From UBA7803 sp034522075 (lineage in GTDB: Bacteria; Pseudomonadota; Gammaproteobacteria; Pseudomonadales; Azotimanducaceae): DNA of 64,000 bases. Under the pieces are notes generated by a model, which searched no databases, was not told the DNA's origin, and was given only the letters and a program-made list of their open reading frames with translations. The translations under genes were made by a program, and so were the position numbers. Of the stretch, positions 49,645-58,935 are shown in pieces (the stretch's first letter is position 1; each line of letters opens with the position of its first letter). The stretch lies in NCBI GenBank assembly GCA_034522075.1, contig JAXHLO010000025.1, forward strand, positions 62,001 to 126,000, written 5' to 3'.

Positions 49645-50255
49645 CGCCGAGATGGCCAATGTCGCCATTGAGGTGGGCATGAACCGGTCCAGCGGCGTGG
49701 CCTCGCTATCCCAGTGATCCTCGTAAAATCCAGCAATGACAAACCCGGCAGCGATCTGGCCGCCGATCTGGTCATCCAAGCTGTGACCAAATTCCACGGC
49801 CTGCCCTTCCGCAACCCAGGCTTCCAACCGATCGGGCGGCAGATGCGTGGTATCCGCGTAGGGCAACTCATGCAGCACCACGGGCCGTTCGCCGCGTTCC
49901 AGAGCCTGATGATCGAACAGGAAGTAGTCGGGGTTCATGAAGCCGGCCAGCAGCCGTCCGCCGGGGCGTCCAGGGCGAGCTGCTCGTCAGAGGCGTCGAA
50001 GCTGGTCACCGCAGCGCCGGCGGCGGCGAGCAGCGGCGCCTGCTGACCGCCGCCCGAGGCGAGACACAGTACCCGGACACCTGACAACGCCCCGAACCAA
50101 TCCCGAGGCACGGATCGGTTCGGTGTCAGAATCACCGACCATTTGCCCGCCCGGGCACGGCGAATGGCCTCGGCGCTCACCGGCTCACACCAGCGATTCG
50201 AACCGGATGCAGCGGCCTGGTTCCAGGCGCGGCGATTGTGCTCGTGAATATCCAT
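49624..50255 (-). pseudogene. SAM-dependent methyltransferase with its central part deleted
   Basis: The N-terminal part (MDIHEHNRRAWNQAA...VRVLCLASGGGQQAPLLAAAGAAVTSFDASDEQLAL) contains SAM motif I. The frame then changes near 49965, and RPGGRLLAGFMNPDYFLFDH continues to a normal C-terminus. Relatives have roughly 70 further residues between these points (motifs II and III). The block was lost together with the frame, so the enzyme is dead if the sequence is right. A second fragment of a similar methyltransferase lies at 56998. Confidence 0.75.
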
Positions 50256-50436
50256 CCGCCGAGTTTACTGCGCTGACCGACCGAAATCAGGCTATCCGCG
50301 TCGCCGGTCTGTCCCTGGATAGACATTCCATCGTTGTCCCCGAAAGACCTGATCCGCGCAATCGGCTGTAATACGCGGCATCCGTCCAGCGTAATACTCA
50401 GTAGCACCGCAACGATCGAGAGACGTTCCGGAGATC

Positions 50437-50742
50437 ATGAAGCAACCGAGCTTCGACGCCCTGCCGGAAAAATACCGCCTGCCCATTCTGCTGGCCTATT
50501 ACGCCGACGTCAGCTATGACGACATCGCCGCCAGTCTGAGCGTGAGCCGCAACCACGTCGGGGTGCTGCAGAGCAACAGCCACCGGCCGGCCCTGACGCT
50601 GCTGGTGGGGTTGGCAATCCTCTTCGTTCTCGTCAACGTGCCGTTCCTCGACGGGCTCGTGCGGCTGCTGGCCATCCTGCTGGGACTCGGCCTGATCATG
50701 CAATCGAGACACGGCACCAGAGGTGACATCAATGCTCCTTGA
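50437..50742 (+). CDS. Fusion-like small protein: sigma-70 region 4 plus membrane segment
   Basis: A 101-residue frame. The first part, FDALPEKYRLPILLAYYADVSYDDIAASLSVSRNHVGVL, is the region-4 helix-turn-helix of an ECF sigma factor. It then changes abruptly to a membrane protein (PALTLLVGLAILFVLVNVPFLDGLVRLLAILLGLGLI). Regions 1-2 of a sigma factor are absent. A deletion that joined a sigma gene to the end of a downstream membrane gene explains this best. It could still be expressed as a membrane-bound HTH peptide. Confidence 0.5.
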   Translation: MKQPSFDALPEKYRLPILLAYYADVSYDDIAASLSVSRNHVGVLQSNSHRPALTLLVGLAILFVLVNVPFLDGLVRLLAILLGLGLIMQSRHGTRGDINAP

Positions 50743-51030
50743 TAACCGCTTCGAAATCGATGATCTGATCCTCGGCCGCCCCGCATTTCATTCTGCCTTC
50801 GACGATCGCGTGGAAGGTCTCCTTGCTGGTATCCAGAATGTTCACGTCCGAACGGTCGACGGGGGCGCACTTGGTACCATCCTCGAGGGTCACCCGGGAG
50901 AGGAAACCTGTAGCCTTGTCCTCATGGACTGACAAGGTCGCCGTCAGCCCGGGGTTGTTGCCACCCGCCGGGGATGAGCACCATTGGCCAGGCCAGCAGG
51001 GCCAGCAGATGTCTCGAATACACATTCAGC
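50729..51030 (-). pseudogene. Small exported hypothetical protein, one frameshift
   Basis: The signal-peptide-like NVYSRHLLALLAWPMVLI occurs in one frame and the mature part (TATLSVHEDKATGFLSRVTLEDGTKC...) in another, with a break near 50965. Two Cys may form a disulfide. The family is unknown; the evidence is limited to the signal-plus-mature pattern. Confidence 0.35.
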
Positions 51031-51128
51031 CCCAACCTTAAGAGGAATCGCTCCGCCGGGACATACGCCCAGAGACGTATGGATATACTGAGACTTCGAG
51101 CCCGCAAACGTCTTGTGGACCGGCAATC

Positions 51129-51668
51129 CTACAGCTCGTGGCTCACGAAGATGAGTTCCTCAGTCGGAAACTCCAGCACCCGCGCGCGCTCGACCAGATC
51201 GGCCACGGTGTCGTCCGGCAGCTCCGGGCTGCGCGCCAGGATCCACAGATAGTCCCGGGTGGGACCGACCACAAGGGACCATCGGTAGTCTTCATCCAGA
51301 GCGATGACGTTGTAAGCACCGTAGAACGGCCCGAAGAACGACACCTTCAGACGGCCCACGTCCGGCTCGTCGACGAAGTAGGCGCGGCCGACGGCTTCCT
51401 TCCAGCGCTTCGATTCGGCATCGTAGCCGCGGTTGACCACCTTCACGCCGCCATCCTCATGTCGGCTGTAGGTGGCAGTCACCCGCGACAGGCCGCGCTC
51501 GAAGCTATGGTCCAGGCGGGCGATTTCGTACCAGGTGCCGAGGTAGCGTGACAGTTCGAAATCGCGCACGGGCTCGACACCCTCGGGCACACCAGTGCAG
51601 CCCGCCAGGCACAGTAGGACCAGGGCGCAGAGCCTGTGGCGTCGGGGCATGATATGTTGTCTGATCAT
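51129..51668 (-). CDS. blc: Outer-membrane lipocalin (Blc family)
   Basis: A 179-residue lipoprotein. MPRRHRLCALVLLCLAGC is the signal and lipobox, so a start at 51650 is as likely as the one at 51668. The lipocalin motif is YLGTWYEIARLDHSFERGL. Later strands include KVSFFGPFYGAYNVIALDEDYRWSLVVGPTRDYLWILAR. Blc binds lysophospholipids and other fatty ligands in the outer membrane. Its start overlaps that of the divergent DUF2288 gene, so both share one short control region. Confidence 0.92.
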   Translation of the reverse strand: MIRQHIMPRRHRLCALVLLCLAGCTGVPEGVEPVRDFELSRYLGTWYEIARLDHSFERGLSRVTATYSRHEDGGVKVVNRGYDAESKRWKEAVGRAYFVDEPDVGRLKVSFFGPFYGAYNVIALDEDYRWSLVVGPTRDYLWILARSPELPDDTVADLVERARVLEFPTEELIFVSHEL

Positions 51669-51963
51669 GGATGCTCTCGAGACGAAACTGAATCTGGAGA
51701 CGGCGCGCGTCTACTGGCATGAGCTCGCCCGCTATTTTGCCGCCGGCAGGGTGATCCGTGTGGCGGCGGAGCTCGATCTCGTAGATGTAGCCGGCACGAT
51801 AGCAAAGGATGACACCCCGCGCGTGAAAACCTGGTTGACGGCCGGCCAGATCGCCCCGGTGACCGACGACGAAGCGAAGGCCTGGCAGGAGTCCGGCATG
51901 GTGCTGTGGGCCGTGGTGGTCAAACCCTTCGTCCTCGTGCAGCCGCCCAGCGACGATGCCTGA
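51667..51963 (+). CDS. DUF2288 protein
   Basis: A 98-residue cytoplasmic protein: MDALETKLNLETARVYWHELARYFAAGRVIRV, LVDVAGTIAKDDTPRVKTWLTAGQI, WAVVVKPFVLVQP. The start at 51667 matches the family length; the upstream extension is inside the lipocalin region. The function is unknown. Its start codon overlaps that of the divergent lipocalin gene. Confidence 0.85.
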   Translation: MDALETKLNLETARVYWHELARYFAAGRVIRVAAELDLVDVAGTIAKDDTPRVKTWLTAGQIAPVTDDEAKAWQESGMVLWAVVVKPFVLVQPPSDDA

Positions 51964-52023
51964 CAGCATGCCGGTACGATGCGGCATTTGTCACCAGAGT
52001 GAGTAAGCGATTAAATTCAGAAG

Positions 52024-53373
52024 ATGAGTCGCCGTATGCCTGCACAGGATGCATCAGGTTCTCTGCTGTCACTCCACGTCTATCTGACGCGCCTGGTGGA
52101 AGGCAAGCTGTGGCTGCAAGTGCTCATCGGTCTGACGCTTGGCCTGCTTACCGGAGTGGCTATTGGTCCCGATGCCGGGTTGCTCCAGCCGGAAACCGGT
52201 CAGGTAGTGGGAAACTGGCTGGCGTTCCCCGGACGGCTGTTTCTGGTAACCATTCAGATGATCGTCATGCCGCTGGTGTTTGCCTCGATCATCCGGGCAC
52301 TGGCGGGCGGCCCCGAACTGGGAGAGATCAAACGCCTGGGTCTGATGGCAGCGGCCTTCTTCGTTCTCAGCACAGCCCTGGCTGCCGGCATCGGGATTCA
52401 ACTGGCGCTTCTGGTTCAGCCGGGCAGTTACCTTGTCCTGGGTGATAGGCTGGCGGAGTTCGGCACCGCTACGAATGTGGTACCCGTGGCGCCGCCGACG
52501 CTGGAGACACTGCCTGACGCCGTCATCGGCCTGCTGCCAGGCAACCCGTTGAATTCGATGGTAGAAGGGCAGATGCTCCAGGTAGTGCTGTTCGCCCTTG
52601 TGTTGGGCTTTGCTCTGGTGAGCCTGCCGAAAGCTACGGCTCGCCCGCTGCTCGACCTGCTCAGCTCGCTGCAGGAGGTATGCATGGCCGTAGTACGGTG
52701 GGCCATGACCATCGCGCCGCTTGCCGTGTTCGGACTCATGGCGCAACTCACCAGCCGTACCGGGTGGCAGACACTCATGGGGTTGGGTGTGTACGTCCTG
52801 ACGGTGATACTCGGCCTGCTTGTGCTGCTGGGGTTGTATCTGGCGTGCGTCCGGGTGTTTGCCATGCGCTCGCCAATAGTATTCCTGAAGGAAACCCGCG
52901 AACTCCTGCTGCTGGCATTCAGCACCTCCAGCTCCGCGGCGGTCATGCCGTTGTCTTTGAAGACCGCCATCGAAAAGCTGGGCGTCAGACCTGCTACGGC
53001 CCAGTTCGTCATTCCTCTGGGGGCCACAATCAACATGAATGGCACGGCGTTGTATCAGGCGGTAGCAGCGGTGTTCCTGGCTCAGGTTTTTCAGGTGGAT
53101 ATCGGGGCCGCGGGCCTGGCGCTCATCGTTGCCATGGCCGTGGGCGCATCAATCGGTTCGCCGGCGACTCCCGGAGTCGGCATCGTCATTCTCGCCAGCA
53201 TCCTCAGCAGTATCGGTGTGCCGGCTGCTGGTGTGGCGTTGATCATCGGTGTCGACCGATTGCTGGACATGAGCCGCACGGCGGTGAACGCCTGCGGTGA
53301 CCTGGTCGCCTGCCTGCTCCTGGACCGCTGGACCGCCGGTGCGGGCGTTGCCGCTCCCACCGAAAAAGCGTAG
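52024..53373 (+). CDS. Dicarboxylate/amino acid:cation symporter (DAACS, SLC1-like)
   Basis: A 449-residue transporter with eight membrane helices and two hairpin loops. GQVVGNWLAFPGRLFLVTIQMIVMPLVFASII is the family start. The substrate hairpin FSTSSSAAVMPLSLK and the ligand/sodium motif GATINMNGTALYQA are complete, followed by a second-hairpin-like IGSPATPGVGIVIL and DRLLDMSRTAVN. Substrates are probably dicarboxylates or acidic or neutral amino acids, driven by H+ or Na+. The gene stands alone between DUF2288 and MAPEG genes. Confidence 0.92.
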   Translation: MSRRMPAQDASGSLLSLHVYLTRLVEGKLWLQVLIGLTLGLLTGVAIGPDAGLLQPETGQVVGNWLAFPGRLFLVTIQMIVMPLVFASIIRALAGGPELGEIKRLGLMAAAFFVLSTALAAGIGIQLALLVQPGSYLVLGDRLAEFGTATNVVPVAPPTLETLPDAVIGLLPGNPLNSMVEGQMLQVVLFALVLGFALVSLPKATARPLLDLLSSLQEVCMAVVRWAMTIAPLAVFGLMAQLTSRTGWQTLMGLGVYVLTVILGLLVLLGLYLACVRVFAMRSPIVFLKETRELLLLAFSTSSSAAVMPLSLKTAIEKLGVRPATAQFVIPLGATINMNGTALYQAVAAVFLAQVFQVDIGAAGLALIVAMAVGASIGSPATPGVGIVILASILSSIGVPAAGVALIIGVDRLLDMSRTAVNACGDLVACLLLDRWTAGAGVAAPTEKA

Positions 53374-53423
53374 TTTTTTAACCAGAGAACCCACGTTATC
53401 ACAGGAATAGAGGGAGACACGTC

Positions 53424-53855
53424 GTGACTATCGACAGCGCAATTCTGGCACCGGCCATTGTTCTGGTGCTGTGGTCTCTGTTCATGCTCACCTGGCTGGC
53501 GGCTTCTCGCCTGCCGGCCATGGCTAAGGCAGGCATCGACCTTCGCACCATCATTGGCGGGCGCGGCGCCGACCTGGAAGGCGTGATTCCGGACAGCGTC
53601 AACTGGAAATCGCACAATTACACGCACCTGATGGAACAACCGACGCTGTTCTATGCGACGGTGATCATCCTGGCGCTGGCCGGGGACGGCGGCGGCATCA
53701 ATCTGCAGCTCGCTTGGGCCTACGTCGGCCTGCGCGTGGCCCACAGCCTGGTCCAGGCGGTCTGGAATCGCGTGGCAGTGCGCTTCACGCTGTTCGGTGC
53801 GGCGACCCTGGCGCTGTTGATCCTCGCTATCAATGCGGCGCTGGCAGTGTTTTAG
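53424..53855 (+). CDS. MAPEG-family membrane protein
   Basis: A 143-residue protein with four membrane helices (PAIVLVLWSLFMLTWLAA; ATVIILALAGDGG; AYVGLRVAHSLVQAVWN; RFTLFGAATLALLILAINAALAV). The ARxxH-like motif LRVAHSLVQ and the NYTHLMEQPTLFY segment are family features. MAPEG proteins relate to microsomal glutathione transferases. A detoxification or lipid-mediator role is possible. A decayed second copy of its last 27 residues lies at 57109-57189. Confidence 0.85.
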   Translation: MTIDSAILAPAIVLVLWSLFMLTWLAASRLPAMAKAGIDLRTIIGGRGADLEGVIPDSVNWKSHNYTHLMEQPTLFYATVIILALAGDGGGINLQLAWAYVGLRVAHSLVQAVWNRVAVRFTLFGAATLALLILAINAALAVF

Positions 53856-53896
53856 CCCGATCAGCAAACAATTGACGCCAAGCTGACTGAAGATGG

Positions 53897-56800
53897 TCAG
53901 TCGCCGCCCCCGCTTTCAAGCGGAACATACACACGAAAACAGGTACCTGTGCCGAGTTCCGATTCCACATCGATCGCTCCGCCCAACTCCCTGATGATGT
54001 TGTGAGTGACCGCAAGCCCGAGGCCGGTGCCCTTGCCCGGGGCCTTAGTGGTGTAGAAGGGCTCGAATAGCCTGGCCAGTACCTTGCGGTCCATGCCGGT
54101 ACCCGTGTCCGCAACCGCCAGGCAGGCAAAATCCCCATCGGGCGGCAGCTTAACCCGCCGCAGCTCGTCCGCATCACGGACCCGTGTCAGGTCGATGGAC
54201 AACGTTCCGCCCTCCGGCATGGCATCCCGTGCGTTGAGTGCCAGATTGAGAATCACCTGCTGAAGGCTGGATGGGTTGGCCCGGCAGCAGCCCACATCCG
54301 ATGTCGCAGGCGCATGAAACTCGATACTCCGGGGCAGCACCCGGCGCAGAAACACAGCCATATTGGCCACTTCCTCGGAAAGATCGATCAGCCGCGCTTC
54401 ACCTCCGCCGCGCCGCGCAAACGCAAGCAGTTGCTCCGTCAGCCCCGCGCCCCGATGTGCTGCACTCAGCAAAAGCTCCATATCACGGCGCTTGGCATCG
54501 TCCGGTCCGAGGTCTTCCGCAAGATTCTCACCGATTCCGATGATCCCACTCAGAATGTTGTTGAAGTCGTGGGCGATCCCGCCCGCGAGCTGCCCAAGCG
54601 ATTCGAGTTTCTGGGTGTCCTGAATGCGCTGGTTCTGCAACGCCAGCCGGCGGCGCCTCATGGTGAGCAGAAACCACGCCGCGCCGGAGAACAGTGCAAC
54701 CGCCCCGATCCAGGTGGCCGGATACTGCATCAGGTGCCGGTCCACGGCGAAAGCCAGTGATGCTGGTTCCGACCATGACTCCCCCGGGATTCGTGTGCGA
54801 AGCTCGAAGCGAAACTCGCCTGGCGGCATCTGCCGGTAGGCTACCTGGCGGTCGATGGTGGTGTACCAGCTATCATCAAGCCCCACGATTCGATACTGAA
54901 ACTCGACGGCCTCGGGCCGGACAAATTCCACTGCGGAAAAGGCAAATTCAACGATGTCCGGCACGGGCGGTACGACGACCCGTCCGGCGGAGTCGGCTTC
55001 GGCCCCCTGTGCACGCAAATTCAGGATTCTAGGGCGAGGCGGCAAATTCCCGGCGCGCAGGGCGGCCGGATCGAATCTGGCAATACCAGTCATCGTCGGG
55101 TACCACAAACGCCCGTCCCCGTCCTGGGCCACGGCGGGCTGAATCCCTCCGTTGGTCTCACTGGACGGCATGCCGTCCGCGCGATTGAAGCGACGGACAG
55201 AGAGTTCGAAGTCCTCACCGCGAGCCACCCGTTCGAGGTCGTCCAAGGCAATGCGGTAAACACCGCGGTTGCCGCTCAGCCACATATCACCGTACGCGTC
55301 TACGCGCATCGAAAAAATGTTCGACTCGGGATAGCCATCAGCCTGGTCCACAATGCCGACAGAGTCACCGTCCCAGCGCGCCAATCCCGCGCTCGTACCA
55401 ATCCACAAGGCGCCGCGGGAATCAGCGAACAGACTCAGTATCGACTCTGTCGGCAGATCACCTTGAAACGGCACAGGCTCCAGCTGCCCGTCACTGAGCT
55501 GGTACAAGCCGTCACCGTGTGTGGCAACCCAGACCTGGCCCTGCTCATCCTTGAGCAAGCCAACCACGTTGCTGCGAATGCCGCCGCTGCTTTCGATCAA
55601 GGCGTTGATTTCACCCGCTTCCAGAACAGCGACTCCGCCAGGGTGGCCAACAAACAGACGGGAACCATCGTGCAACAGCGCCCCTACCGTCGCGTGCGGC
55701 AGCCCGTCAACGACACCGAAGCGCTGGCGGACTTCTCCGGCGGCCAGGCGATAGAGCCCATCCCGAGTGCCGACCCATAGGTCACCGTTCGAGTCCTCCT
55801 CGATTGAAAACACACTGTGGCTGGCGGTAGATTCCCCCAGCTCGATGGTCGTGATTTCATCCCCTTGTATGCGAACCAGGCCTTCGCCATACGTTCCCGC
55901 CCAGAGGACCCCATCGGCGGATGCCAGAACGGGCAACACCGGCTGAGGGGGAAGTCCCTCCCGGGGTGTAAACGGTAATGCGGCTCCACGGGACAAGCGG
56001 GAAATACCACCGCCGCCCGTAGCCGCCCAGATGCCGCCGCGGCCGTCCTCCAGCAGCTTTTCGATCCGGTCGGACGGCAGACCGTCCTCCCGATTCAACA
56101 CCTCAAACCGGTCGCCGCACAGGCGACCAATCCCACCCGTTGCCGTCCCAATCCAGATCTGGCCGGTGCCCGTTCTCAGCACCGTTTCGACAAAGTTATC
56201 CTCCAGACCATCGCCGGCTCCGAAGTGGCGGGTCGCATGGTCGGTTACCGCGTACAGCCCGCTTCGGGTCGCAACCCACAATGCACCATCCGGTGATTCG
56301 ACCAGGTCTTCCACCCGGGCGCCCTCCCAGCTAGTACCCGCGAGGTCACCGGCTACTCCACCGTCGAACCACTGTACCTTGCCGTCCGAGTAGCCAACCC
56401 AGACACCGCCTGCCACCCGCTGTGTCAGCGCGGTGATGTCGCTGTCATGCAGACCCGGCAGACGTGTCCATTGATCGGAACCACTGGATCGCACGAGCAA
56501 GCCGGTATCGCGGCCGCCAGCCCAGGCTGCACCCTCATCGTCTACGATTACCACATTGATCCATGCGGCCCCGCTTCCGGCAGCACGCCCGTTGTTCGGA
56601 TTGCCGGACTCGATTTCCAGGACGCCCGAATCCGAGGTGGCAACGAGAATGGAGCCGTCCGCGGCGACCGCAAGGGCTTCGATGTAGGCTGGGTCGCCAC
56701 CCAAAGCCCCGGCCAGGTCGACCGATTCGAACAACGAGCCATCAAAGCGGCTCAAACCGTCCTCGGTACCGGCCCACAGCATTCCGTCTGCAGTACGTGC

Positions 56801-56974
56801 GAGAGCCAGAACAGAGTCCAGCGCCAGCCCGTCATCGGTGTCCCAGTTCTGCAGACGCCACTGAGTGAGTGCCGGCCAACACAGGTCATCGTCCGGCGGT
56901 TGTGCCAGGCCAAGTGCCGACGCGACGATCAGCACCATGCCGGCGTAAATCTGAGACTGAAATGGAGTCGACAA
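53897..56974 (-). CDS. Two-component propeller sensor histidine kinase
   Basis: This 1,025-residue sensor has about 14 regulator-propeller blades (residues ~40-640), each ending in a variant of DGxLWVGTxxGL (WAGTEDGLSRFD, WVATRSGLYAV, WIGTSAGLARWD). A Y_Y_Y-type domain follows (VEFQYRIVGLDDSWYT, LPPGEFRFELRTRIPGESWS-like), then one membrane segment (WIGAVALFSGAAWFLL). HisKA has His in GQLAGGIAHDFNNILSG; the HATPase has NLALNARDAMPEGG, DTGTGM and GKGTGLGLAV. There is no receiver. The start is the TTG at 56974, which opens a signal peptide; ATG 56938 is an alternative. Confidence 0.9.
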   Translation of the reverse strand: MSTPFQSQIYAGMVLIVASALGLAQPPDDDLCWPALTQWRLQNWDTDDGLALDSVLALARTADGMLWAGTEDGLSRFDGSLFESVDLAGALGGDPAYIEALAVAADGSILVATSDSGVLEIESGNPNNGRAAGSGAAWINVVIVDDEGAAWAGGRDTGLLVRSSGSDQWTRLPGLHDSDITALTQRVAGGVWVGYSDGKVQWFDGGVAGDLAGTSWEGARVEDLVESPDGALWVATRSGLYAVTDHATRHFGAGDGLEDNFVETVLRTGTGQIWIGTATGGIGRLCGDRFEVLNREDGLPSDRIEKLLEDGRGGIWAATGGGGISRLSRGAALPFTPREGLPPQPVLPVLASADGVLWAGTYGEGLVRIQGDEITTIELGESTASHSVFSIEEDSNGDLWVGTRDGLYRLAAGEVRQRFGVVDGLPHATVGALLHDGSRLFVGHPGGVAVLEAGEINALIESSGGIRSNVVGLLKDEQGQVWVATHGDGLYQLSDGQLEPVPFQGDLPTESILSLFADSRGALWIGTSAGLARWDGDSVGIVDQADGYPESNIFSMRVDAYGDMWLSGNRGVYRIALDDLERVARGEDFELSVRRFNRADGMPSSETNGGIQPAVAQDGDGRLWYPTMTGIARFDPAALRAGNLPPRPRILNLRAQGAEADSAGRVVVPPVPDIVEFAFSAVEFVRPEAVEFQYRIVGLDDSWYTTIDRQVAYRQMPPGEFRFELRTRIPGESWSEPASLAFAVDRHLMQYPATWIGAVALFSGAAWFLLTMRRRRLALQNQRIQDTQKLESLGQLAGGIAHDFNNILSGIIGIGENLAEDLGPDDAKRRDMELLLSAAHRGAGLTEQLLAFARRGGGEARLIDLSEEVANMAVFLRRVLPRSIEFHAPATSDVGCCRANPSSLQQVILNLALNARDAMPEGGTLSIDLTRVRDADELRRVKLPPDGDFACLAVADTGTGMDRKVLARLFEPFYTTKAPGKGTGLGLAVTHNIIRELGGAIDVESELGTGTCFRVYVPLESGGGD

Positions 56975-56997
56975 TGCGAGCTCAAGTACCGGGCATG

Positions 56998-57190
56998 AAC
57001 ATGATCCATCCGCATCGAAACGAAGGCAATGGTGAACGGGCCGTGGTGTTGCACGGCCTGCCTTACGCGGATACCCGGCACCTGCCGCCCGATTGGCTGG
57101 AGCTCTGGGTGGCGGTGCGCTTCACGCTGTCCGGCGCGGTGACTCTGGCGCTGCTGATCCTCGCCATCAACGCGGCACTCGCAGTGTTGC
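56998..57190 (+). pseudogene. Chimeric remnant: methyltransferase piece joined to a MAPEG C-terminus
   Basis: GERAVVLHGLPYADTRHLPPDWLELWVA matches the methyltransferase C-terminal block at 49624-49938. It runs directly into VAVRFTLSGAVTLALLILAINAALAVL, which matches the MAPEG C-terminus at 53772-53852 (about 70 of 81 bases identical). The junction sits on shared GTGGC bases near 57109. No complete gene remains. It lies between the propeller kinase start and the monooxygenase end. Confidence 0.65.
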
Positions 57191-57226
57191 AGCCGGGTTT
57201 ACGTTCCGGCAGCCGGAAAACCTGGT

Positions 57227-58771
57227 TCAGGCCGTCGCTGTTCTGCGCTTGTGTCGAGTGTTACTGCGACGTTCGCCATCATAGAGAAACTCCGGCCCGT
57301 CCAGGTCGGTGGCCGGGATCTCCTCGCGCTCGCGCCAGTAGTCCTGATTGTGCCGCCACTCGGGCTTCGAGCCGCGCCGCGGCAAGCGGTCGAGATCGCG
57401 CATCAGGTAGTTGGGATTGAAGTTGTCCTCCTCGATCCAGGGCAGAATCTCCATGTCCTGGTCTTCATCGCGCAGCGCCACTTCGACCTGCCTGGCGCCG
57501 ATCTCGTCCATGTGATTGAGCAGGTTGCAGACGAAGTCGCCCAGCAGATCCACACGCAACGTCCAACTGGCGCGGAAGTAGCCGAACACCCAGACCAGGT
57601 TGGGGACGCCGGTGAACATCATGCCGCGGTAGTTAACCGTGTCATGCCAGTCGACGGGCTCGCCGTCGACATGGAACGGAATGTCTCCCATCACCGACAG
57701 CCGGAAGCCGGTGGCGGCGACGATGATATCCGCCTCGATTTCCTCCCCTGATGCCGTACGCACACCATTTTCGGTGAACGTCTCCAGCGTATCCGTCACT
57801 ACAGAAACCTGGCCTTGTGCCGCGGCTTTGAAGACGTCGCCTTCCGGACAGAATGCCAGACGCTGCTGCCACACACGGTATTTCGGCGTGAAGTGCGGCT
57901 CGAACTCGAAGTCCTCACCAGCGTACTGACGAATCAGCGCCTTGAGTTCTTCGAAGACCACGTCGGGCTCGGTTTTGCAGCGCTCCGTCAGGAGGTTCTG
58001 ATCGTGCATGATCTGCGCGCGCACCACTCGGTGAACTGTGGGCTCGTCGATGCCGATCTCGCGCAGCCTGTCGGCCAGTTCGTTGCGGTTCTCGCTGCAG
58101 AAGAAGTAAGTCGGCGAACGCTGCAGCATGGTGACGTGAGCAGCTTTTTCAGCGAAGGCCGGGATCACCGTGGCCGCCGTGGCGCCGGAGCCGATCACCA
58201 GCACCCGCTTGTTCGCATAGTCGATGTCCGGGTCCCAGAGCTGGGCATGCACGAACCGGCCGCGGTATCTGTCCATGCCCGGCCAATCGGGCACGTAGGG
58301 TTTCTCGTGGTCGTAGTAGCCCTGACACATCCACAGAAAGTTGCAGGTGAACGTCAATTCCGCATCGTCGGCAAGCCGGGTTGCCTCGACATACCAGAGG
58401 TTTTCCTCCCTGGAGAAACTGCAGCACGTGATACGGTGGCCATAGCGGATATGGCGATCGATACCGTTCTCCTCGATCACCTCGCCCATGTACTTGAGAA
58501 TCTCCTCGCCGCTGGCGACCGGCGGCCCAACCCAGGGCTTGAAGCGGTAGCCGAAGGTATACAGGTCGGAGTCCGAACGCACACCCGGGTATTTGTGGGT
58601 CTCCCACGTGCCGCCGAAAGTGTCCTTCATCTCCAGGATCACATAGCTCTTGTCCGGGCACTGCCGCTGCAGGTGATAAGCGGACCCGATACCTGAAATA
58701 CCGGCACCGACGATCAGGACGTCGACGTGGGTCGAGCTGTCTTCGTGGGTTTGTACTTGTGCCACGGGCAC
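57227..58771 (-). CDS. Baeyer-Villiger-type flavin monooxygenase (AlmA-like)
   Basis: A 514-residue flavoprotein. The FAD motif is VDVLIVGAGISGIGSAYHL and the NADPH motif VLVIGSGATAATVIPAFA. The BVMO fingerprint appears as YRGRFVHAQLWDP. Later motifs ADIIVAATGFRLSVMGDIPF and FGYFRASWTLRVDLL are typical of AlmA-like and related monooxygenases, which oxidise ketones or long-chain alkanes. It diverges from the amidohydrolase. With the CYP153-like P450 it suggests hydrocarbon or lipid oxidation. Confidence 0.9.
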   Translation of the reverse strand: MPVAQVQTHEDSSTHVDVLIVGAGISGIGSAYHLQRQCPDKSYVILEMKDTFGGTWETHKYPGVRSDSDLYTFGYRFKPWVGPPVASGEEILKYMGEVIEENGIDRHIRYGHRITCCSFSREENLWYVEATRLADDAELTFTCNFLWMCQGYYDHEKPYVPDWPGMDRYRGRFVHAQLWDPDIDYANKRVLVIGSGATAATVIPAFAEKAAHVTMLQRSPTYFFCSENRNELADRLREIGIDEPTVHRVVRAQIMHDQNLLTERCKTEPDVVFEELKALIRQYAGEDFEFEPHFTPKYRVWQQRLAFCPEGDVFKAAAQGQVSVVTDTLETFTENGVRTASGEEIEADIIVAATGFRLSVMGDIPFHVDGEPVDWHDTVNYRGMMFTGVPNLVWVFGYFRASWTLRVDLLGDFVCNLLNHMDEIGARQVEVALRDEDQDMEILPWIEEDNFNPNYLMRDLDRLPRRGSKPEWRHNQDYWREREEIPATDLDGPEFLYDGERRSNTRHKRRTATA

Positions 58772-58935
58772 CCTCCTTCCGCTGAATATGCCCCCAACCT
58801 AGGCCGACCAGGGCGCCGGCTCTATCCGGGATTCTACGGAGGCCGCGGCGGCGCACAAGTGCGGGCGTGGTACGATCCAACAAGACCCCTGGGAAAGCGC
58901 CTGGGGCCAGGGGGTACTGAATCCAGGGGGGAGCC

